From Hanleya hanleyi (lineage: Eukaryota > Mollusca > Polyplacophora > Lepidopleurida > Hanleyidae), in assembly GCA_036873755.1 (NCBI GenBank), contig JAVTVY010017336.1, positions 1 to 64,000 on the forward strand: a stretch of DNA of 64,000 nt, read 5' to 3'. Positions 56,583 to 64,000 of the stretch are shown here, in pieces. Under the pieces are notes generated by a model. That model was not told the origin of the DNA. It did no database searches and saw only the letters and a program-made list of their open reading frames with translations. Numbering within the stretch: the first letter of the stretch is position 1; every line of letters starts with the position of its first letter. A program made the position numbers and the translations under genes.

Positions 56583-57558
56583 GTAAGTTTGCATTTTTAT
56601 CAAATTTGAATGGTTTAATTTTTGTTATCACCTCGTCATGATTTTATAGGCATTTGTAGTCGGCACATAAGGTTTTATTTCTTGTCAGGTATTACTCCTC
56701 GTGATGTCAGATTATATGACTTCTACTGTCAGATATACCGACACTTTACCAGATTACAACTCTGACAATGGGAGAATGGTTATTAATGCGTTTTTAAGTT
56801 TTATCCAAAAAGCCAATCACACTTTGTACATAATTTGTGAACGAGTTTGATGACAATTCGACACAAACCTACAGCTAATTTTGCAGGTCAAGTAGGGCTG
56901 GTATCCAGGCTATGTTCTGTTATTATATTGTCATTCCTATAGACATATATATATGACTCTATATGCATACCGGTACATTCTTGGAGCTGCGTGTGGGTAA
57001 TATATATTGTGCAGGTATGTCATTTTAATGATATCGCATTATAATTTGTGAGAAAGTGGCGGGAGCTCCTGTACTGACTTGACAGAACTTGATAATGACA
57101 GTCTCTGGGGGCCAAATCTGTCAAAAAACTGCAGTTGGTAGTTCGTGTTGGTACTTGCACATTTTATTGGCATGATGCCTTTACAGCGGTTAAACAGTTG
57201 GTGTATGCATGAAGCCTCAGTCTACGCGATATTAGAGGCTTAATTATATTTTATGTGACAGCATCAAATAACTGCTTCGTTGTTAGCATTTACGCTATAA
57301 TCGAGGCTGAGTGTTTATATTAACAAATATCCCCGCGTTTATTAACTCCACCATCAGGTTTGATGAATTATTGAAGGCTGTATTATTGCACGTTACGATA
57401 TAAATGTTATCCCTATAATCAGTCAGCTGCGAAGGTTAGTTTCCCGTACTTCCGTCACATTCCGAAAGATGTGATTAATTATGAATTGTATGCTGCATTT
57501 TACAGGTGTATCAACAGACACAATGTTGTGATATGACATAGCCTAGTGGGGACAGGAG

Positions 57559-60500
57559 ATGGATAACACGTGCACGTTACCGAAGGCGCTGGACGCTCAG
57601 GAAGCGGGAGGGAGACTTGTCTACTTACCACTAGACAGGGTACCCAAGGAATTATTGGAAAGACTCGGGAATTATAAATTATTCACCATGGACAACAGAA
57701 ATGGACAGAAATCACCCATCGAGGATGTTTCAGTCCATATCAGCAAAACGTCAACCGAGGCACAGGACCATCACCGTGTGAGTGTTAAAGACGGGCACGA
57801 CGAAGAAGCGAGCAAAGAACACATAGCTTCTGATCGACCGAAAACAACCAGTCCAGTTATCACCAGAACTCCACCGATATCGCCCGATACGACTTTGAAC
57901 GTTCCCACCGAAGGTGACATTTTTACATTCGACCCACTAACGTTATCATCGACCTTTCCTCATCGGACATCTCACGAGAAAACTCGAGTCGACATACATC
58001 ACCTCACGCATGAAACCAAAGACTCTGATTTCGCGCAAGATCAGATCGAGCGAGAAATCGAACACCCGCCATCATTGGGTAAACCCCCGCAACCCCATCA
58101 CAACAGCCAGATGTATTCGCAAACTTACCACAATAACTCTCGTCTACGACATCCTGTTTCACGACAACCCAGCGGTATCCATGCCGATGCCCAATACTCA
58201 GAAATAGTTTCCGGCAGACGACCAACATCGGTGGTTTCCTCGGATATTGACGAGCGATTACAGGTATGTTGTTCACGGTACACAAACTGACGTATTGACA
58301 CGCTAGACTGTTTACCCGCAGGTGTGAACTCTTTTAACTGTTACAAATAACAACAGGTCAAAAGTTCTTATGTGTATAAACAATTACCGGTTTTTCAGAG
58401 TATAGACTAACATTCCGGTGTGTAGTATTTATTGAGTACACGAAAAGAATGTACTCTCTAAGAGTCATTCTAACTTGAAACTCGCCGTACCGTCAACGAT
58501 AAATTCTTCAAGGAATATAACATGTTATCGTCCTCTCATGACTCACAACTTCGCGATATTTCGAGATCTTAATATGCGTTAACTAAAGTGCATTTGAATT
58601 GGTATGACTTTGCGCGTGCATTATGTCAGTTTCTTCAACGAGGGAAACTAATTAGACTTAGGTACATGTAACCGCTCGTATTAGTTAAAATTGTATATAA
58701 TAAACCGTTAACAGCTTTAATTTTGTTTTCTCATATTTATCCTTGGCAAAACAGTTCAGTAATTCGGCCATTTGATCATGGTTAAATGTACCTATTAGTG
58801 AAGTCTCTGAAAGGTCCTATGATAAACGCTGTCTTGAAATTTAACGCCTTCAATATGGGATCGATTAAGTGTCAGGGGTGTACTCAAATAAGACGCGGCG
58901 TGTGGCCTTGTTGAATTAAGAGATTACATTTTCTCTGGCTAGTTACTAACTACACAGACATGCTTCAACAGGTCACGCGCGAAACCTGGGGTGTAATTTA
59001 GGTTATCAGATTCTTGAACTTTCTTGTGTTACCATAATTCCGATAAATACGCAATGCAATGCATGTAATGCTAGCAGGCCTAATTAGGTGCCCAATTGAT
59101 TTCACCGCATGCACCTAATTAAAAATACCACTGAGCCTACCAATGAGGCCGGAAAGACTAATAATTACCTGCATTGAAAGATAACTTTAATTCATTTTTA
59201 TTTCTATTCCGTATATATATTTATGTGTTTATTTTTTATCTTTTAGACGCTAAAAAATATGCTCGAAAAGACACCTAACAAGGAGCCCGCATCAGAGGGA
59301 AATCCCAACCTGGAAAATATACCGCGAACCCCAAGACGGTCCAGGTGTGTTTCATGGGCTGAGGCGAGGCGTTTATCAGCTCTCCGGGAAATGCCGTGTC
59401 CACCCGAACATCAGTATTATTCTCAGACGCCAAGAGCACGAAAACAGCTCTTCGAACCATCGCCAGTGGAATATATGGAGATGGGTTACTTTGATAGCAG
59501 TAAGTCTCGCTTTTTTTCCAACAAGCCGTTCGCCGTATAGCTACCACTAGTACATTGGTTCTCCATCAAATCTGGACATGCGCAGTGAAGATTTACTGAA
59601 AGCTCTGATCGATATAATCATGTACTCGTACCTTGCCTTGATCGATATAATCATATACTCGTACCTTACTTTGGATTTCAGCACAAACCCTTGTTAACAT
59701 CTTAACAGGGCTTTTTTTTAAGGTTAACATTTAAGTATATACTAATATCCACTCCGCCTCCCATAAACTTTTGTATCTGTTTATGTATACCATAAAGATT
59801 GACCGAAACAAAGGTATTATTATTAATTATTTCATTATTGTTTTCATCAGATGAGGTTAGAGGCATCGCGAGGGAATATTCTCCTCAATATCGAGATCAG
59901 CGCATGAGGCGGCCTATGTCATCTCGCCCGATGCAGGATCTTGTTGGTTATCTGGGAAATTCCGATGGACAGGAGAATGAATACGATACGGTCAGATACG
60001 TAAGCGGACAAAAGAGAAAGGTGCCATTTGATGACGGGTTTACTTCGCCAAGAAAATCCTGTAGGATTCGACAATCATCAGACGCACATGGAAACTTGTT
60101 CGAATTTCTACAGCCATCAAAGCGACACTGCTATGGTAAGATTCTGCTATGGCAAAATCCTCCTTCTGTCCCACCTCCCCAATCCCACATGAAACTAATT
60201 TCACAGAGCTCGACACATACTGTGAAAGGCCTGCGAACTCCCGCTCATTCTCTTGGCTGCTCATTCCATCATACTGAAATATACCGACTGTTTAGGAGGT
60301 TACAGACGCTGACAATAGGAGAAGGACTACTTCATATATATTCGAGAATTATATTTGTTGATTTTTCTGTGAAGACTTCGAAGAGATAGCTGTTTGATTT
60401 TATTTACTCACTCTTAATAACAATTTGGCAAGATGTCACATATGTAAACTTACAACAATTTTCTATTTGATCCTACAGACGAAGATATCGGCCCTGAACC

Positions 60501-60726
60501 GGAAACCGCTGGCATGAAAATCAACTGCGCATGTGCCATTATGGAATCCAACTTCCTGCAAATGACCCAATGCGCCTATAAAAACATTCGGCGCAAAGAT
60601 TCGTCAGCAGAAGGATTCGAACAATTCAAACGGGAACTGGCGCAGACGAACGATTTATTAAAACAGTCGGTGACACTTTTGACATCAATCCAACAAATAT
60701 GTAGACACCGACCGCAAGCATCTTAG
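57559..60726 (+). CDS. Unrecognised 496-residue protein, four coding exons
   Basis: The coding exons are 57559-58263, 59247-59499, 59851-60135 and 60479-60726 (TAG). The donors are CAG/GTATGT, GCA/GTAAGT and ATG/GTAAGA. The acceptors are ATCTTTTAG, TTTTCATCAG and ATCCTACAG. Phases 0, 1 and 1 keep one frame. The ATG (GGAGATGG) is the first after an in-frame stop, 54 bases into the exon that starts at 57506. The protein is polar and probably disordered: SP/TP motifs (TSPVITRTPPISPDT), basic clusters (TPRRSRC, TSPRKSC, GQKRK) and, at the C-terminus, CACAIMESNFLQMTQCAY followed by a coiled-coil-like stretch, FEQFKRELAQTNDLLKQS. There is no signal peptide or membrane segment. A nuclear, phosphorylated regulator is plausible but inferred. 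I do not recognise a family. Confidence 0.75.
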
Positions 60727-60795
60727 CAAAGACTGATTCGGCCATAAACATCTTAGCAAAGACTGGGTCGACCGCAAGCATCCTAGCAAGATTGA
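60700..60795 (+). repeat. Tandem repeat spanning the stop codon
   Basis: GCAAGCATCTTAGCAAAGAC recurs three times at intervals of about 30 and 33 bp (variants AAACATCTTAGCAAAGAC and GCAAGCATCCTAGCAAG). The TAG stop lies inside the first unit. The last unit runs into a GAGA simple repeat. Confidence 0.75.
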
Positions 60796-62900
60796 GAGAG
60801 AGAGAGAACAAAAAACAGTTTCTATTTATTTCATATACCCAATATGGTTTATCATGCGTTGGCGCGGGCGCTATCATCAATGTGCAGTTAAACTTTGTTC
60901 TGCTGGTCCAGACATTTGTTCACAAATAAGGATATCCCAGGCATACATATGGATTATTTTTTACTTGTACCGGTGTATCATTTGGCCAGTCGTTGAGCGA
61001 CAGGCTTAATTGTAAAGAATATTCTGATGTAAGTTATTTGAAATCAAAATGTTAATTTTAATCTATTGTAAATATACGTACAGTAACCTAAATCTAGCCA
61101 GAAGTGCTAGCTGTATATTTCAAGTCATTATAGACTTATATAGGCTTATAGATATTAGCTTTATTGATGTGTGCGAGTTTGTGCGTGTGTTTGTAATATA
61201 TACTACACTATGACGATTGCCTTATCAGAATTCCGTCCATTTTGTTAGGCTTTGATATTGATTTGCCGTCCAGATTGCGCATGCGTGTATATAGCCGGTA
61301 ATTTAAACCAGTGTGTTAGTATTACAATTTTATATTAAACTTAGTCTAGATATATTTTGTACTATTTGGTGATTGCTTCGTCAGAACCGTCCAGGCTGCG
61401 CATCCAACTAGTACTTTGAGTCAATGTGTTTCGTGCACAAAATTATTTATGATTCGATATTGTTTTATCGAAAAATGCCTGATCAGAATTCCGTCCATTT
61501 TGTAAGGCTTTTGTTTAGTAGTATTCTGTTTTGCCGTCCAGGCTGTGCTCGTGCTTATGGAAATTGAAAGTACGCATGTCTGAGTACATGTATATGGAAG
61601 TTGAAAGTACGCTTGCCTGAGTATATGGAAGTTGAAAGTACGCATGTGTAAGTATATGAATTCGACAGCATATTCCAGTATTTTCATTGTAAATGTATTG
61701 TATTTTATTCTTGAGTCTATTAGCTTCATGGGTGTATCAGTTATGAATGCTGCATCGTCCTGTCGCACGGACAATCGGACTGTTTTCGCTGAATCGAACA
61801 GCCACCAAACAGATCCGTGTTGGCGACCGTGGGAGGGGAGGATGTAAATCAGTTTAAATGTGACTGACTGTCGGGTTGCATGGCGCGTATATGTGTAAAT
61901 GGTTTATTAGTTGTATGTGTTTCATGTTTAGAAGACCAATTTTCCCCAGTGGAATTTCCGTCCAGGATTCCCCGTCAGTTTTTTCCCCTATAACTTTGTG
62001 TGGTGAATTATATTTATCGGAGCTTAATTACTATTGGGAGCCTTTTACCTTATCAGTATTCCGTCCAGATATTTGATAGGTTTTTGCTGCCTTATATAGT
62101 TTAACATATACCATGTCCCGTTCATATACGTTTGTATGTAAATATTCTAAATATTCCGTCCTGTAATATAATTCAGTTGCATTAACCATGTTTACGTGAG
62201 ACATATTTATTCTATATGATTGAATTGGAATCCGCCCATGTCCTCGAGTTGAAAGCCCAGTAATTACTTCAGTATTCTACCACCTTGATTCAGATATATC
62301 GAAATGCTGTGATTGTCACTTTTTTTCGCGCAGATCTATTTAATTCTTGGAAACTCTTATTCTATATCTGTATTTTATAAGATTATTATAGAGTGTAAAT
62401 ATCCTTGTGGAGTGTGGATTGATGTTGTATACGTATAAGTAGACTTTTTTAAATTAACAGTAGAGATATATTGATTTAGAATATAGTTATGACATATTAT
62501 ACAGGGTGGACTGTTGTTTACAGCACGATCCCTGTTGACTGATCCTATCTGTGATATTTCTGATGGAACAATATGTAAATATTTGTATATAGTTTGTTGA
62601 CTTTGATTATTGCCTGTTTATAAGTAGATGTTAGTGTTATTTAGCGATATTTACTGAATATAAGAACCCATGAACAATGTTTGGTTTGTGCGGGTGTGTA
62701 TGTGCAAGATATCATCTCCTTGGTTGTACGTTTGGAAAACGCATCAGAATACACATTGTTCATGGTATTCTGTAACGAAAGAATAATAAGAATGAATGTC
62801 TCAATAGTGCACTAGAAATATGTCACTCTGAACTGTTGATCAGAATGTTATGCATTTTACACTGATTCATATGCGGTAGGATTTCCTGACTTGATTGTAA
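60727..62900 (+). other. Probable long 3' UTR or flank with diverged repeats
   Basis: This T-rich sequence has no frames of note. AATTCCGTCCATTTTGT-like words followed by TGCCGTCCAG recur near 61232, 61370, 61490, 61955 and 62050, suggesting an old local duplication. Three units of TATGGAAGTTGAAAGTACGC (about 31-37 bp apart) occupy 61557-61660. I cannot place the polyadenylation site. Confidence 0.4.
61557..61660 (+). repeat. Three-unit tandem repeat in the 3' flank
   Basis: TATGGAA(A/G)TTGAAAGTACGC followed by ATGTCTGAGTA-type linkers occurs three times; the first linker carries an extra CATGTA. Confidence 0.85.
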
Positions 62901-62924
62901 CTGTGTTGTCTTTTGCTCTCAAAT

Positions 62925-63085
62925 GGCTACAACACAAATATTTGTGTTGAAATCAACAACACATTGTGATGAAATCAACATATCACCACAAACTCGTGTT
63001 GATTTCAAAACAAATTCGTGTTGAATCTAGAAAATGTTGTGTCATTTTCACCAAAATTGTTGTGTTTAAATGACTCCAACAAACC
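62925..63085. repeat. AACACAA-rich block with a perfect palindrome
   Basis: AACACAAATATTTGTGTT (62931-62948) is a perfect 18-bp palindrome. Around it GTGTTGAAATCAACA, AACACATTGTGATGAAATCA and GTGTTGATTTCAAAAC recur in both orientations up to a CAACAA end. This looks like a small fold-back element. Confidence 0.6.
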
Positions 63086-64000
63086 TTTTTCGCCGTGTAT
63101 ATACGCCCTTACTTCAGATAAATTTAGATAGAACAATTGTGTACGAGGTATATGCATGGTCCGTTATTGTACAGGCAGATACGGCAACGTACATTAAATT
63201 AATTAATTATGGAGTAGAGCATGTAGGGACTTGATCATGAATTAAGTGGACGCCTAGAAATCTCAAAGCAAATGTTCTTGAATTTAACTGTGTAAGTTTG
63301 CATTAACCAGGTAGAGTAGACAAGAGATATTTACCTGATATAATAATTTAAACACGCTAAGTGTATATACCAATACATATACCACTTAAAGGCTGGAGTC
63401 AGATCTGAGTGTTTTGTATTATATGCGTTGCCCCGTTTGCTTAAGCTGTTTAATAACCGGACTCGCCTAGACGGGTCGGGTGAACTTTCTTCTGTAGGTC
63501 TATTCAAGACTTTGATAATTTATGATGTATCGATTCGTACTGAGCTGTGCTGGTGGAAGATTTATGACAGCCAGGACAGCGAGAGTGAATAGCTAGACAT
63601 GGCTTATCCATTTATACAGGACAGGTAAATAATGTTCAACTACCTGTAGCTGTTGACCTAAATACCAACGGTCTGTTCACTTCAATGGTATACTCAGAAT
63701 AAATCAACAAATCTCACCTCCAATTTCACTGTTGTTTTTTCACTCTTTGGGTGCCGTGCATGGGCTTTTGTCTAATTGTCATTTCAGGTATATTTGCCTT
63801 TTAAACTAGCACTAATACATAATAAACTTTACAAATGAGAGAATAAGGAATATACTTCCCAACAATGACTTTACTGGTACATTAGATGTGAACGTTTATA
63901 TAGAGGGGCGTGGTCAGCTTTGACGTTCTCGGGTTCGAAGAAGTATTAAGTATATATTTTTACTCAGAATTTTACTCAAGACTTTCAGAAAAAAGCAACT
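63086..64000. other. Intergenic to window end
   Basis: AT-rich, with no supported gene or clear repeat. Confidence 0.4.

Overview
This is AT-rich, intron-bearing, repeat-dense metazoan DNA. I think it comes from a mollusc, most likely a bivalve. The reasons are: frequent ACATGT/TACATGTA words; SINE tails ending in a GACGTTAAA-type motif; tandem arrays with a period near 157 bp sitting beside a CGGA-type microsatellite (the architecture of bivalve 'pearl'/Helentron-derived elements); a single-exon STAND-NTPase/ankyrin gene of a kind expanded in molluscs; and an L1/Tx1-like LINE fragment. The species cannot be named from sequence alone.

Genes. Three gene models are well supported. (1) A BEN-domain gene on + (21336-23388) is joined from four exons: coiled coil, Pro/Gln-rich linker, and two BEN exons. 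(2) A STAND NTPase with eight C-terminal ankyrin repeats lies on - (28367-30838) in one long exon, with a possible 5' non-coding exon and a ZNF143/YY1-like promoter near 31.3 kb. (3) An unrecognised 496-residue protein on + has coding exons 57559-58263, 59247-59499, 59851-60135 and 60479-60726, and a 5' UTR exon ending at 56582. Weaker models are a PAN/apple-like two-exon fragment on - (34155-34482), a frameshifted neighbour (33513-33860), a hypothetical exon at 1795-2280, and an open exon at 584-964. A large C2H2 zinc-finger gene on - (4100-6938) is decaying: it has internal stops, frameshifts, lost zinc ligands, and SINE and MITE insertions.

Layout. 0-2.3 kb: hypothetical exons and an AACGTT-rich repeat. 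2.3-3 kb: fold-back MITE. 4.1-6.9 kb: zinc-finger pseudogene. 6.9-10.6 kb: duplicated truncated MITE plus 158-bp arrays. 11.5-16.2 kb: several diverged copies of a roughly 370-bp repeat. 16.6-20 kb: hairpins, a Penelope-like relic, a TIR element and a 157-bp array ending in a hairpin. 21.3-23.4 kb: BEN gene. 24.2-24.7 kb: palindromic ACCATGGT-type array. 26.4 kb: a CArG-CRE-TATA promoter. 28.4-31.3 kb: STAND-ankyrin gene. 32-35.3 kb: MITE pieces, PAN fragment, SINE, LINE 3' end. 35.3-44.0 kb: about 6 kb of a degenerate 13-bp minisatellite, part of it enclosed by roughly 600-bp inverted repeats as one 4.36-kb element. 44.0-47.5 kb: three tandem copies of a 1.3-1.4-kb unit containing a large palindrome. 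51.8-53.8 kb: a TA-type MITE and two GATATC-phased 21-bp arrays. 56.4-60.7 kb: the four-coding-exon gene, followed by a long AT-rich 3' region with small tandem repeats.

The genes do not form a pathway. Most of the unusual structure belongs to non-autonomous mobile DNA. The strongest candidate for something undescribed is the 4.36-kb minisatellite element with long terminal inverted repeats (39329-43683) and its extra copies.
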